Of a DNA stretch of 64,000 bases, positions 26,729 through 36,165 are shown in pieces (position 1 is the stretch's first letter; every line of letters starts with the position of its first letter). The translations under genes were made by a program, and so were the position numbers. Source of the stretch: an uncultured Eubacteriales bacterium (lineage in GTDB: Bacteria > Bacillota > Clostridia > Oscillospirales > Acutalibacteraceae). The stretch covers positions 91,343 through 155,342 of the forward strand of contig CAKSEH010000003.1 of assembly GCA_934446475.1 (NCBI GenBank), read 5' to 3'. The notes under the pieces were generated by a model. That model worked only from the letters and a program-made list of their open reading frames with translations, was not told the origin of the DNA and did no database searches.

Positions 26729-28318
26729 ATGAAGTATACCGTTTTGGTGGTTGACGATGAATATGAGCTTCGAAGAGCGGTTATAGAAAAGGTTGACTGG
26801 TCGGGAGCGGGGTTTGAGGTTATCGGAGAGGCTGAAAACGGCGTAGAGGCACTCGAACTTTTAGAGAGATTAGAGCCGGACCTTATTCTGACCGATATAA
26901 AAATGCCTATGATATCCGGTCTTGAGCTTGCAAGGCGGGTAAGAGAAATGCGTCCTGCCACACAAATAGTGATACTCAGCGGTTATGACAGCTTTGAATA
27001 CGCCCGAACCGCAATAAACTACAATATTATAAGTTATCTTCTTAAGCCGCTGTCATCGTCCGAGATGTTCAAAGAACTGCTTGAAATACACAGGCGAATG
27101 GATGAGAAAATAGGCAGCGTTACAAAAATTCCCGCCGCAGACCTTCAGCGCCGCCTTGTCGCCGCCGATACCGAGAGCTTCCTGCTGCCCCTTATGCTCG
27201 GCGGAAAAGAAATCCGTTCGGATGAGGCGGACCTTGTTAAAAAGGCAGAGAAACTCGGAATAATAAAGGGTGATTTTTCGGGATTTTGCGTACTTGTATC
27301 AAAATTTAAAGGGATTGACGGCAGTTCCTGTACCGACAGTTCCCACATAGAATTTATAAATAATATAGTATCTAAATATATGCCCTGCGTTACATTCACG
27401 GTTTACGGCAGGGCTGTAACGCTTGTTACGCTTACTTCGCCGCAGAATCCCTCCGAACTTCTTGATTTGCCGCTTAAGGAGACCGTTCAGCAGGCGAAGA
27501 GGCTTTTAAATCAAACCTGCACGATAGGCGTAAGCCGCAGCTTTAAAAATCTTGCAAGCTGCTCCGATGCATATTTTCAGGCAATAACCGCCCGCAGATA
27601 TACGTCCGACGGTGCAGGTGAGGTCCGTTTTATAAACGACCAGGAGCGAAATACCGAATTTGAGTTTGATAAAGCCGAAAAAACGGCTATGAATATAGAA
27701 CAGCTTTTAAAGGTCGGCAGTGCCGATTCCCTTGAGGAATTCGTTAACAAACTTTATGAATCAAATACCCCCGAAAATGCAAATTTGCTTGTTATGCAGA
27801 TAATAGCGACGGTTTACCGTGTTGTAAACGCAGTTGCGGATAAAAACGGTCTTATGGAACTGATGACCGATAACCCGCTCATTTCCCGTATAACCGGTTA
27901 CAGCAGCGAGAATGTAATGAAAAACGAACTTATTGACTTTTGTTCGAGCGCAAAGCAAATAATCGAAAACTCAAAAAAGCGTGACAGTGAGATCATTTGC
28001 GACAGGGTTATAGAAATAGTAAATTCCGATTATTCCGACGAAGAACTTTCTCTTACTAAGGTAAGCGCAATGCTCGGGGTAAGCCCGAACTACCTCAGCG
28101 CCCTTATTAAAAAAACAAAGGGTAAGAATTTTATAACCCTGTTGACCGAAAAACGGATGAAAGCGGCATACGATATGATACTGTGTACCCAGATGAAAAT
28201 GCTTGAAATATCCGAAAAATGCGGATACAGCGACCAGCATTATTTCAGCTACTGCTTTAAGAAATTTTACGGTGAATCACCTAATAAAATAAGACAGTCG
28301 GGAGCGGAAAAGCCTTGA
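26729..28318 (+). CDS. AraC-type response regulator (YesN-like)
   Basis: DNA-binding output of a two-component system, 529 residues. The N-terminal receiver domain has the phosphoacceptor Asp in LILTDIKMPMISG and the switch lysine in YLLKPLSS. A long middle region follows. The C-terminal ~100 residues are two AraC helix-turn-helix units (LSLTKVSAMLGVSPNYLSAL, MLEISEKCGYSDQHYFSYCF). It is translationally coupled to the kinase (TTGA overlap). It lies directly after the mgl importer and is the obvious candidate to control it. Confidence 0.93.
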   Translation: MKYTVLVVDDEYELRRAVIEKVDWSGAGFEVIGEAENGVEALELLERLEPDLILTDIKMPMISGLELARRVREMRPATQIVILSGYDSFEYARTAINYNIISYLLKPLSSSEMFKELLEIHRRMDEKIGSVTKIPAADLQRRLVAADTESFLLPLMLGGKEIRSDEADLVKKAEKLGIIKGDFSGFCVLVSKFKGIDGSSCTDSSHIEFINNIVSKYMPCVTFTVYGRAVTLVTLTSPQNPSELLDLPLKETVQQAKRLLNQTCTIGVSRSFKNLASCSDAYFQAITARRYTSDGAGEVRFINDQERNTEFEFDKAEKTAMNIEQLLKVGSADSLEEFVNKLYESNTPENANLLVMQIIATVYRVVNAVADKNGLMELMTDNPLISRITGYSSENVMKNELIDFCSSAKQIIENSKKRDSEIICDRVIEIVNSDYSDEELSLTKVSAMLGVSPNYLSALIKKTKGKNFITLLTEKRMKAAYDMILCTQMKMLEISEKCGYSDQHYFSYCFKKFYGESPNKIRQSGAEKP

Positions 28319-30045
28319 AATTAAGAAAAACTGCTATAAGTCTTTCGTTTCTTACCGTTGCGGCAGTCGCAGTGTCGACGCTTGCGGCGGTGTCCCTTTC
28401 GGTTGCGATATTTGCTTCGGTTTACAGCAATGCCATTAACGAAAATGCTGCGGTAAATGCGGAACAAACCGTAAATCAGGCTGCCGTTGCCGTAAATAAT
28501 ACCGTTAATTCTATGCGCCTTAAGCTTAAAAGCACTGCGGATATCCTGCGTTTGGGCGAAAGCGGCACACAGATCAAAAATTCGGTTTCTGCTATTTTAA
28601 ATGCGGAAAATGAAATACTCTCCGTTACAGTCTATTCCGAGGACGGCGGAGTTGTTTTCTCCGAAAGCTCGGGAAATAAACTGCGCCGATCGTCCGCAAA
28701 AGACCTTTCGTTTAATAAGGACCTTTTTGATGAGTATCCCGATTTTTCGCTTTCAAAACCCCACGTGCGGACCTCGTTTGAGGGCGGATACCCGTGGGTA
28801 GTTACCGCAGCGCTTAAAAGCGACGACAACATTCTTTCGAGCGGAAGATATATAGCCATTGATTTCAGCTTTGACAGTTTAGCGGAGTATATCGACAATG
28901 TCGGCGTGGGAAATCACGGATACTGTTATATAGCGGATTTAAACGGTGAAATAATATATCATCCTCAACAGCAGGTTATATTTTCGGGAATAAAAAATGA
29001 AGACGCAAAAAGCGTGGCAATGCTTTCTGCGGGCTCGGATATTAAAAACAATAAAATAACGGCTGTGTGCAGAACCTTTGATAAGAGGTGGAAAATAGTC
29101 GGAATAAGCTATACGGACGAGCTTGAGACCGAGAAAAGGAATCAGATATTTTTGAGCATCACCGCTGCATTTTTCTGCTGTGCTGCGGTAATAGTTGTCG
29201 CCCTAGCGGTCTACCGTAAGCTCCTTAACAGACCGGTTCATTCGCTCATTAAAGCCATAGGAGAATTCGAAAAAAACACAAGCGGGTTTTCTTACACCGA
29301 ACAGACTCCGTCGGTAAAAGAAATCAAAAAGCTTGCAGATTCCTTTGTCCATATGTCGGGCAAGATAAACGAGCTTATGGATAGGGTCCGAAAGGAAGAA
29401 ACGGAGCTCAGGAAAACCGAACTCAGAGCGCTTCAGGCGCAAATAAATCCTCATTTTCTCTATAATACCCTTGATTCGATACAGTGGATGTGCGAACAGG
29501 GGAAAACGGAGGAAGCCGGAGCAATGGTCAGCGCACTTGCAAAACTTTTCAGAATAAGTATCAGCAGAGGCAGGGAAATAATACCGATAAAGGATGAACT
29601 CCGCCACGCCGAAAGTTATCTTGTGATTCAAAGCTATCGTTATAAAAATCAGTTTTCCTACAGATTTGATGTCGACGAAGCACTGCTTGATTTTCTTTGC
29701 AACAAAATAACGATACAGCCTCTTATAGAAAACGCAATATACCACGGAATAGACCGTATGGTAGATGAGGGTGAAATAACAGTCACACTCAAACAGGCTC
29801 CCGACTCGCAAAACGATATTTTAATAATTGTTAAGGATAACGGTGTGGGAATGACATCGGAACAGTGCGAGGCAATACTTAAAAAGGACAGGAGCGATTC
29901 GGGAGGCATAGGCGTTAAAAATGTTAATGACCGGCTTAAAATCTACTTCGGCGACAATTACGGGATCAGTATTAAAAGCGAACTTGATATCGGAACAGAG
30001 ATTACCGTCAGGATACCGAAAATAACAAAGGAGCCTGAAATATGA
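28315..30045 (+). CDS. Sensor histidine kinase (YesM-like)
   Basis: Membrane sensor kinase, 576 residues, TTG start overlapping the regulator stop. It has an N-terminal transmembrane helix, an extracellular Cache-type domain (about 35-270, with GYPWVVTAALKSDD and GNHGYCYIADLNGEIIYHP), a second transmembrane helix near 285 and a HAMP-like linker. The His_kinase box is LQAQINPHFLYNTLDSIQWM with the phosphorylated His. The ATPase motifs are IQPLIENAIYHGI and KDNGVGM. It belongs to the LytS/YesM kinase family. Confidence 0.93.
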   Translation: MKLRKTAISLSFLTVAAVAVSTLAAVSLSVAIFASVYSNAINENAAVNAEQTVNQAAVAVNNTVNSMRLKLKSTADILRLGESGTQIKNSVSAILNAENEILSVTVYSEDGGVVFSESSGNKLRRSSAKDLSFNKDLFDEYPDFSLSKPHVRTSFEGGYPWVVTAALKSDDNILSSGRYIAIDFSFDSLAEYIDNVGVGNHGYCYIADLNGEIIYHPQQQVIFSGIKNEDAKSVAMLSAGSDIKNNKITAVCRTFDKRWKIVGISYTDELETEKRNQIFLSITAAFFCCAAVIVVALAVYRKLLNRPVHSLIKAIGEFEKNTSGFSYTEQTPSVKEIKKLADSFVHMSGKINELMDRVRKEETELRKTELRALQAQINPHFLYNTLDSIQWMCEQGKTEEAGAMVSALAKLFRISISRGREIIPIKDELRHAESYLVIQSYRYKNQFSYRFDVDEALLDFLCNKITIQPLIENAIYHGIDRMVDEGEITVTLKQAPDSQNDILIIVKDNGVGMTSEQCEAILKKDRSDSGGIGVKNVNDRLKIYFGDNYGISIKSELDIGTEITVRIPKITKEPEI

Positions 30046-31007
30046 GCTTTAAAAAAATAATTTCGTTCTTTCTCTGCGTTATTATTGTTTTTTTGCTTTC
30101 GGCGTGCAGCTCGCAGCAGAATGAAAAAACCTATGTTGCGGTTATAGTCAAATCAATAAATTCCGATTTTTTCTCTAATATGAAAAACGGGGTGCAGAGT
30201 GCGGCTATCGAATATAATGTTAAAATAACATTTGAAGGTCCTCAAAACGAGGAGGATTATGCGGCTCAGGAGCAGATGATAAATAAGGCGGTAAAAAACA
30301 AGGCGGATGTTATCTTGCTTTCAGCAATAGATTACGAAAAACTTGACTCTGCCGTTGATAATGCAGTGAAAAACGGCGTTAAGGTTATAACGGTTGACAG
30401 CGGCATAAAAAGTTCGCTTGTAAGCGGTTTTATAGGAACCGATAATTATAATGCCGGAATATCGGCGGGCAACGCAGCGCTTTCGGGATTTTCAAAAGAC
30501 GAGAAAATCGTTGTCGGCATAGTAAATTACACCGAAGCCACCGATAACGGCAAACGGCGTGAGGAAGGCTTTAAGAAAGTACTGTCGGAAAATGAAAACG
30601 CCGGTGTGGCAGCCTGCGTGGTAACGGAAAGCAATACCCAAAGCGCAAAATCCGCAGCCGTTTCGATGATAAAGGAAAATCCGCAGATAAATGTTATAGT
30701 CGGCTTTAACGAATGGATGACGCTCGGCATAGGCGAAGCAATAAAAGAGCTTAAAGCAGGGGACAGAATAAAAGCGATCGGATTTGACAGTAATGTAAAT
30801 TCGGTAGAAATGCTTGAGACGGGCGAAATGGACGCACTTATAGTTCAAAATCCGTTTGCTATGGGTTATCTCGGCGTTAAAAATGCAGATCTGCTTGTAA
30901 AGGGAGAAAAATTCCCCGATGAAAACATCTATACTGCGGTTGCGGTTGTAACCGAAGAAAATATGTTTGATGAAGATATCCAAAAAATGCTCTTTAGATT
31001 TTCGTAG
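30042..31007 (+). CDS. Sugar-binding lipoprotein of a three-component sensor
   Basis: 321 residues with signal and lipobox LLSACSSQ, followed by a Peripla_BP_4 fold (YVAVIVKSINSDFFSNMKNG, VITVDSGIKSSLVSGFIGTD, VIVGFNEWMTLGIGEAI, IGFDSNVNSVEM, LIVQNPFAMGYLGVKNADLL). It overlaps the kinase by 4 nt (ATGA). Because it has no transporter genes of its own and is fused to a two-component operon, it most likely delivers ligand information to the kinase, as in other sugar-sensing three-component systems. Confidence 0.88.
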   Translation: MSFKKIISFFLCVIIVFLLSACSSQQNEKTYVAVIVKSINSDFFSNMKNGVQSAAIEYNVKITFEGPQNEEDYAAQEQMINKAVKNKADVILLSAIDYEKLDSAVDNAVKNGVKVITVDSGIKSSLVSGFIGTDNYNAGISAGNAALSGFSKDEKIVVGIVNYTEATDNGKRREEGFKKVLSENENAGVAACVVTESNTQSAKSAAVSMIKENPQINVIVGFNEWMTLGIGEAIKELKAGDRIKAIGFDSNVNSVEMLETGEMDALIVQNPFAMGYLGVKNADLLVKGEKFPDENIYTAVAVVTEENMFDEDIQKMLFRFS

Positions 31008-31018
31008 ATTCCGGATAG

Positions 31019-31162
31019 GCCGACGGTATTGAGAAAATTTGGCACGTCGAAGGATATGTCCTGACCCAAGGCGGCGAAAAGGTTTCATTCGGTACTTCTG
31101 CCGGAATGTATATTATGAAGATATCGGGGAAGTTTTATTGGTGTATTGTCGAATTGTTTTAA
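31019..31162 (+). pseudogene. Startless open fragment after the sensory operon
   Basis: 47 codons open between a TAG and a TAA, with no initiation codon near the start. The translation is protein-like (IEKIWHVEGYVLTQGGEK, VSFGTSAGMYIMKISG) and could be the 3' remnant of a lost gene. No family is recognised. The frame is short enough to be chance. Confidence 0.25.
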
Positions 31163-31183
31163 AATAAATCTTTTAAATTCAGA

Positions 31184-31222
31184 CCTACTGTGATATACTT
31201 GTCACAGTAGGTTGCTTTTTTT
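31184..31222 (+). terminator. Terminator of the sensory operon
   Basis: CCTACTGTGA pairs with TCACAGTAGG over an 8-nt loop, followed by TTGCTTTTTTT. Confidence 0.88.
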
Positions 31223-31240
31223 AGTAAAGGATGGTATTTT

Positions 31241-32332
31241 ATGAAAAAATTTTTTGAAACTTACAGCTCAGACACCCTTGCGGGAAGCTCTGTTCAAAGT
31301 TTATTTTTTCCTGAAGATCCGAACGAAAAAAGAACATCAATGCTTTTTTATAAAGTTTTTTACGGCGGAGAACACAACTACTCTTTCCTCTTTTCAAATA
31401 CCGTGGACGGCACCTTTGAAGACGGCAGTGTGAGCCGCTCCAACGATAAAGGCGGAGATTGGGAATTCATTTCTCTTAAAGCAGGTGTTTGCCGAAATAT
31501 GAAGGACGCAGACAAGATTGATTTTAAAACCGTTACATTTTCGGGTGATATTTCAAAAAATGTATGCCCGGGGGAACTTTTTTGCACCGATGCCGTTTCA
31601 CTTTCACCGAAAAAGGGTGATTATATAGTTTTAAGGCTTGAATATTCGGGAGATAGACTGCCCTGCCATCCGGAAGCTATTTATCCTGTGTGGAATTTGA
31701 CCCCCGACGGATGGGAAGAAAGAGCTCTGTCTCCGATACCGTCTATGATAGGCTGTGACCTTAAAACAGAATGTAAAATAGCGTTTATCGGTGATTCCAT
31801 AACTCAGGGAATAGGTACCGATATCGATTCCTATGAGCACTGGAACAGCGTTTATGCGGACCTTCTCGGCGAAGGATATTCTTATTGGAACCTCGGCATA
31901 GGTTACGGCAGGGCAAGCGATGCTGCGACAGGCGGCGTATGGCTTCAAAAAGCACTGAAAAACGATATCGTGTTTGTTTGTTTCGGTGTGAACGATATCA
32001 ACAGAATGCATACGGCGCAGCAGATTATAAATGATATTGATACTATTGTAAACACACTTCTTTGTAACGGAAAAAAGGTCGTCCTTCAGACGGTTCCGCC
32101 GTTTGACTATGATGAGGAAAAGCAGGCTGTTTGGAACGAGGTCAACAGTCATATAATGAAAATACACAACAACAAAAAAATAATGATTTTTGATAACGTT
32201 AAGGTGCTCGGCGAAAGCAGTGATGCGCCGTATAAAGCAAAGTACGGAGGACATCCGAATAAGGAAGGCTGCAAAGTCTGGGCACAGGAGCTTTACAAAG
32301 CAACAAAAGAGTTTGCAAAAGAAGGAAAATGA
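31241..32332 (+). CDS. SGNH/GDSL-family hydrolase
   Basis: Esterase/acetylhydrolase, 363 residues. An N-terminal beta-rich domain (about 1-175) precedes the SGNH domain. Block I is IAFIGDSITQGIGTD with the nucleophile Ser. The oxyanion Gly is in NLGIGYGRASDA, block III is VFVCFGVNDINR, and the catalytic Asp/His region near the end is KYGGHPNKEG. No signal peptide is seen. The layout resembles carbohydrate acetyl-esterases; the substrate is unknown. Confidence 0.85.
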   Translation: MKKFFETYSSDTLAGSSVQSLFFPEDPNEKRTSMLFYKVFYGGEHNYSFLFSNTVDGTFEDGSVSRSNDKGGDWEFISLKAGVCRNMKDADKIDFKTVTFSGDISKNVCPGELFCTDAVSLSPKKGDYIVLRLEYSGDRLPCHPEAIYPVWNLTPDGWEERALSPIPSMIGCDLKTECKIAFIGDSITQGIGTDIDSYEHWNSVYADLLGEGYSYWNLGIGYGRASDAATGGVWLQKALKNDIVFVCFGVNDINRMHTAQQIINDIDTIVNTLLCNGKKVVLQTVPPFDYDEEKQAVWNEVNSHIMKIHNNKKIMIFDNVKVLGESSDAPYKAKYGGHPNKEGCKVWAQELYKATKEFAKEGK

Positions 32333-32336
32333 TTTT

Positions 32337-32885
32337 ATGAAATTGATGATAGCGTCGGATATACACGGCTCGGCATATTTCTGCAGTGAGCTTTTAAAAG
32401 CTTTTAAAAGGGAAGATCCGGACCGACTTTTTCTTCTCGGAGATATTTTGTATCACGGTCCGAGAAACGATCTGCCCCGTGATTACAATCCGAAAGAAGT
32501 CATTAAAATGCTGAACCTAAACGCCGAAAGAATTTTAAGCGTTCGTGGCAACTGCGACAGTGAAGTGGACGAAATGGTTTTGAAATTTCCTCTCCTTGCA
32601 GATTATACGGTGGTCTATGCTCAAAACCGTGAAATGTTTTTGACCCACGGCCATATATATAACAGTGAGAAAATGCCGCCGCTTAAAAGAGGAAGCATAT
32701 TTATAAGCGGACACACACATATTCCGGTGTGCCGATACGATGCGGAAAACGGAATTTTGTTTTTGAACCCCGGCTCCGTTTCAATACCGAAAGAAAACTC
32801 CGAAAATTCTTATATGGTCTTTGAAAACGGGGAGTTTTTGTTTAAAACACTCGGCGGTGAAATCTACAATACATATAAGGTGTGA
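32337..32885 (+). CDS. YfcE-type metallophosphodiesterase
   Basis: Cytoplasmic phosphodiesterase with a calcineurin fold, 182 residues. The ATG at 32337 follows GAAGGAAAA at the end of the SGNH gene. Metal ligands are visible in IASDIHGS, FLLGDILYHGPRN, VRGNCDSEVD, FLTHGHIY and ISGHTHIPV, the standard YfcE/MJ0936 order. The natural substrate is not known for the family. Confidence 0.92.
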   Translation: MKLMIASDIHGSAYFCSELLKAFKREDPDRLFLLGDILYHGPRNDLPRDYNPKEVIKMLNLNAERILSVRGNCDSEVDEMVLKFPLLADYTVVYAQNREMFLTHGHIYNSEKMPPLKRGSIFISGHTHIPVCRYDAENGILFLNPGSVSIPKENSENSYMVFENGEFLFKTLGGEIYNTYKV

Positions 32886-32889
32886 TATC

Positions 32890-33531
32890 TTGCAGGATTT
32901 TTTCTTTATACTTGAACTTATAGGAACAATTGCATTTGCGGTATCGGGAGCGGTCGTCGGAATAAAAAAGAATATGGATATATTCGGCGTTTGCGTTTTA
33001 AGTCTGACTGCCGCATGCGGCGGCGGACTTATAAGGGATGTTTTTATAGGGAAATTGCCTCCGGCTATGTTTTGTGAGAAAACCTATGCGGTGACCGCCA
33101 TAATTACTGCTGTTACAGTGTTTTGCGCCGCTCGCTTTAAAATGGATATTATAAAAAACCGCTTTTGGGATACGGTGCTCTTGATTGCCGATTCATTGGG
33201 ACTCGGAATTTTTACGAGTGTCGGAGTAGCGGCTGTATATGACAACGGATTTAAAGGTATGTTTTTTGCGGTTTTTCTAGGAACGATAACAGGAGTAGGC
33301 GGCGGACTTATAAGAGATATGATGGCGGGAAATCCGCCGTATATATTCGTAAAACATATATACGCCTGTGCATCTATAGCGGGAGCGGTATTATGCTGTT
33401 TTTTATGGAATGTTACCGGCAGAAATGTTGCTATGGTCTTAGGTTGTGTGGCTATAGTTCTGATAAGGCTTTTATCGGCGCATTTCAGACTGAGTTTGCC
33501 TAAAGTAAGCAAAGGGGAAGACAATGAATAG
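32890..33531 (+). CDS. TRIC-like (YicG/UPF0126) membrane protein
   Basis: 213 residues from a TTG at 32890 preceded by AAGGTGTGA. Seven hydrophobic segments occur in two homologous halves. Both contain the duplicated glycine-rich motif (ACGGGLIRDVFIGKLPP and GVGGGLIRDMMAGNPP), the signature of the prokaryotic TRIC cation channel/UPF0126 family. Probably a cation channel or transporter. It overlaps the next gene by 8 nt. Confidence 0.92.
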   Translation: MQDFFFILELIGTIAFAVSGAVVGIKKNMDIFGVCVLSLTAACGGGLIRDVFIGKLPPAMFCEKTYAVTAIITAVTVFCAARFKMDIIKNRFWDTVLLIADSLGLGIFTSVGVAAVYDNGFKGMFFAVFLGTITGVGGGLIRDMMAGNPPYIFVKHIYACASIAGAVLCCFLWNVTGRNVAMVLGCVAIVLIRLLSAHFRLSLPKVSKGEDNE

Positions 33532-34693
33532 GCTTACTTTTAAATCGGCAAGACTTTTTGTAACGGCGGTTTTAATCCTTTGTGTTCTTTGCGGCTGTTC
33601 GGTCGGCGATCTTTCTTTTATTTATAAAGACACCGGCAACACCTCTGCCGCTGAAAAATATTCCGCTCTCAGTGACGGTGAAAAAACAAACTATATTGAA
33701 AAACAGATAACAAATGCTCTTTCAAACGGAAAAAACACGGTTGAATTTGACTTTGATGCAACCGATAAGCTTAAAACGGCGTATAACAGGGTTATTTTAT
33801 CCCATCCCGAATTTTTCTGGCTTTCGGGTTCGAGCTTATATAAGAAGCAGGAGAGTAAGAACGGTTCTGTTAAGGTGACCTTTACTGCCGAACCGTATCT
33901 TACGGACACTGAGAAAAAACAATATGAGTCAAAGCTTGATGATGTGTGCGATCCGCTCTTAAAGGAAATAAACTCTCTTAAAAGCGATTATGAAAAGGCG
34001 GTTTTCATACACGATTACATTGTTGATAACACAACTTACGATAAAGAAAACGCAGATGTCGTTATAAACGCCGGAAAGGGTGAAAATCCGGATAAAAAGC
34101 TTCTTGTCAGTGCTTCTCTTTACGGATGCCTTGTTGATAAAAAGGCTATATGCACGGGATATGCGGCGGCATTTATGTATCTTGCCCGAAAGTCGGGACT
34201 TGAAGCCGTGAGGATAAACGGCGAAAGCAGGGAAAGCGGGGTAGGGCACCAGTGGAACTGCGTTAAAATCGAAAATGAATGGTATTATGCGGATGTAACT
34301 TGGGATGACAGTGATAACGAAGACAGCGGCGCTTTCGGCAGAAGTTACGAATTTTTTCTTATAACTTCCGAAGAGCTTGCACTGACCCACATCACAGATG
34401 ACGATATGAGTCCTCCGGAATGCAGTGCCGTAAAATTCAATTACTATGTAAAAAACGGACTTTTCCTCCAAAAATATACAAGGGAAGCTTTTTCGAGAAT
34501 GTTTGACTTTAAACTTCATAACAATGTTTTAAGCGTGAAATTCGGCTCAAAAGAGGAATGCGATAAGGCTTTTGCCGATCTGTTTGAAAAGGAAAAATAT
34601 ATTTGGCAGATTCCGTCTGTTAAAGCAAATAAGCCCGATAGTATCGATACCTTTGTAAGCTCAAACGGAATGATACTTTCGGTAAAAATATAA
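33524..34693 (+). CDS. Transglutaminase-like domain lipoprotein
   Basis: 389 residues. The signal ends at lipobox VLCGCS. Near residues 155-265 is a transglutaminase-core fold: EKAVFIHDYIVDNTTYD, then the catalytic Cys in KAICTGYAAAFMYLARKSG, His in VGHQWNCVKIENEW and Asp in YYADVTWDDS. Extracellular proteins of this kind are usually proteases or peptide-modifying enzymes of the cell surface. Overlap with the TRIC gene suggests joint expression. Confidence 0.88.
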   Translation: MNRLTFKSARLFVTAVLILCVLCGCSVGDLSFIYKDTGNTSAAEKYSALSDGEKTNYIEKQITNALSNGKNTVEFDFDATDKLKTAYNRVILSHPEFFWLSGSSLYKKQESKNGSVKVTFTAEPYLTDTEKKQYESKLDDVCDPLLKEINSLKSDYEKAVFIHDYIVDNTTYDKENADVVINAGKGENPDKKLLVSASLYGCLVDKKAICTGYAAAFMYLARKSGLEAVRINGESRESGVGHQWNCVKIENEWYYADVTWDDSDNEDSGAFGRSYEFFLITSEELALTHITDDDMSPPECSAVKFNYYVKNGLFLQKYTREAFSRMFDFKLHNNVLSVKFGSKEECDKAFADLFEKEKYIWQIPSVKANKPDSIDTFVSSNGMILSVKI

Positions 34694-34706
34694 GGGGAGA
34701 TATTAT

Positions 34707-35369
34707 ATGTTTTCAGCAAAAAAATTCAAGTCGTCAAAAGTAAAGGACGAATATATCGATTATATCGAATACTGTGCCGAGAGTGACGGCAAATTGCCTT
34801 TGCTCATTTATATACACGGAGCAGGCAGCAGGGGAAATTCTCTTTCTCTTTTGCAGAATGTGGGCCCTAAATATGAGCTTGAAAACGGCAGAAAATTAAA
34901 CTGCCTGTTTGTTATGCCGCAGTGCAATAAGGATACCTGGTTTGAGCTTTATGAAACGCTGCTTGATTTTATAGACGCACTCAGAAACGACGGCAGAGTG
35001 GATAAAAGCCGGGTCTATATATGCGGTTCAAGTATGGGAGGATATACAGTCTGGCAGCTTATAATGTCACGGCCCGAATGGTTTGCGGCGGCAGTTCCTG
35101 TCTGCGGCGGAGGTATGTATTGGAATGCCGCAACACTTAAAAACCTCCCTGTTTGGGCTTTTCACGGCAAAGATGATGCGGTGGTTTTGCCGGAAGAAAG
35201 CAGAAAAATGGTTGATGCCGTGAACAAACACGGCGGAAACGCTAAGCTTACCGTCTATGACGGCGTGGGTCATAATTCCTGGGAAAAGGCCTTCGGCAGT
35301 GACGATATGTGGGATTGGCTCTTTTCTTGCCGTAAACAGACTTTACACGGCGATAAAACAGGTGTATAA
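34707..35369 (+). CDS. Alpha/beta hydrolase (esterase/dienelactone-hydrolase-like)
   Basis: 220 residues, no signal peptide. The fold shows LLIYIHGAGSRGNS with the oxyanion region, the nucleophile elbow CGSSMGGYTVWQL, the Asp in AFHGKDDAVV and the catalytic His in GVGHNSWEKAF. This combination is typical of the phospholipase/carboxylesterase-like PHB-depolymerase group. The proB promoter overlaps its 3' end. Confidence 0.87.
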   Translation: MFSAKKFKSSKVKDEYIDYIEYCAESDGKLPLLIYIHGAGSRGNSLSLLQNVGPKYELENGRKLNCLFVMPQCNKDTWFELYETLLDFIDALRNDGRVDKSRVYICGSSMGGYTVWQLIMSRPEWFAAAVPVCGGGMYWNAATLKNLPVWAFHGKDDAVVLPEESRKMVDAVNKHGGNAKLTVYDGVGHNSWEKAFGSDDMWDWLFSCRKQTLHGDKTGV

Positions 35370-35370
35370 T
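35342..35370 (+). promoter_or_regulatory. Sigma-A promoter for proBA
   Basis: TTTACA (35342-35347), 17-bp spacer, TATAAT (35365-35370), overlapping the end of the upstream hydrolase gene. Confidence 0.75.
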
Positions 35371-35399
35371 ATCGATAGTAATTTTTGGAGAAGTGTTAA

Positions 35400-36164
35400 A
35401 TGCGAGTAGTAATCAAAATCGGAACAAGCACGCTTACTCATACGACGGGTAACCTTAATATCCGCAGAGTGGAACAGATGTGCAAGGTAATAAGCGATGT
35501 TAAAAATGCGGGCAATGAGATTATAATAGTGTCATCGGGAGCTATTGCAATGGGCGTGGGAAAGCTCGGTATGACGGATAGACCGAGCGATCTTGCCACA
35601 AAACAGGCTGCGGCGGCGGTAGGCCAGTGTGAGCTTATGTACGCTTATGATAAACTGTTTGCGGAGTATAACCATACCGTAGCACAGCTTCTTATAACCG
35701 GTGAAGATATACATAACAGCGATCGTTACGGGCATTTCAGCAATACGCTTGACCGCCTGCTTGAAATGGGAGTTATTCCGATAATAAACGAAAACGATAC
35801 CGTATCGACCGATGAAATTGTTATCGGTGATAACGATACACTCGGTGCAGAGGTTGCAAAGAGCGTGAAAGCGGATCTTTTAATAGTCCTTTCGGATATA
35901 AACGGATTATATACCGCCGATCCGCATAAGGACGAGTCCGCAAAGCTTATCGAAAAGGTATCCTGCCTTAATGAAAGCATATATGCCCTTGCCGGCGGAA
36001 AAGGCTCTAAGCTCGGCACGGGCGGAATGATAACAAAATTGAAAGCGGCTAGGATATGTATGGGCTGCGGCTGTGATATGATGATAGTAAACGGAGCTGA
36101 CCCCGAAAACATTTATAAGGCTGTTGACGGGGAAACTATAGGAACAAGATTTACGGTGAAATAA
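35400..36164 (+). CDS. proB: Glutamate 5-kinase
   Basis: First step of proline synthesis, making gamma-glutamyl phosphate. 254 residues, so only the amino-acid-kinase domain is present and the C-terminal PUA domain of E. coli ProB is absent, as in many Clostridia. Motifs: [52 protein letters not shown] and [19 protein letters not shown]. Confidence 0.96.
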   Translation: MRVVIKIGTSTLTHTTGNLNIRRVEQMCKVISDVKNAGNEIIIVSSGAIAMGVGKLGMTDRPSDLATKQAAAAVGQCELMYAYDKLFAEYNHTVAQLLITGEDIHNSDRYGHFSNTLDRLLEMGVIPIINENDTVSTDEIVIGDNDTLGAEVAKSVKADLLIVLSDINGLYTADPHKDESAKLIEKVSCLNESIYALAGGKGSKLGTGGMITKLKAARICMGCGCDMMIVNGADPENIYKAVDGETIGTRFTVK

Positions 36165-36165
36165 A

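Noticed and set aside
35400..36164. Truncated proB (missing PUA domain)
   Set aside because: The kinase domain is complete and the PUA domain is naturally absent in many Clostridia, so this is not damage.
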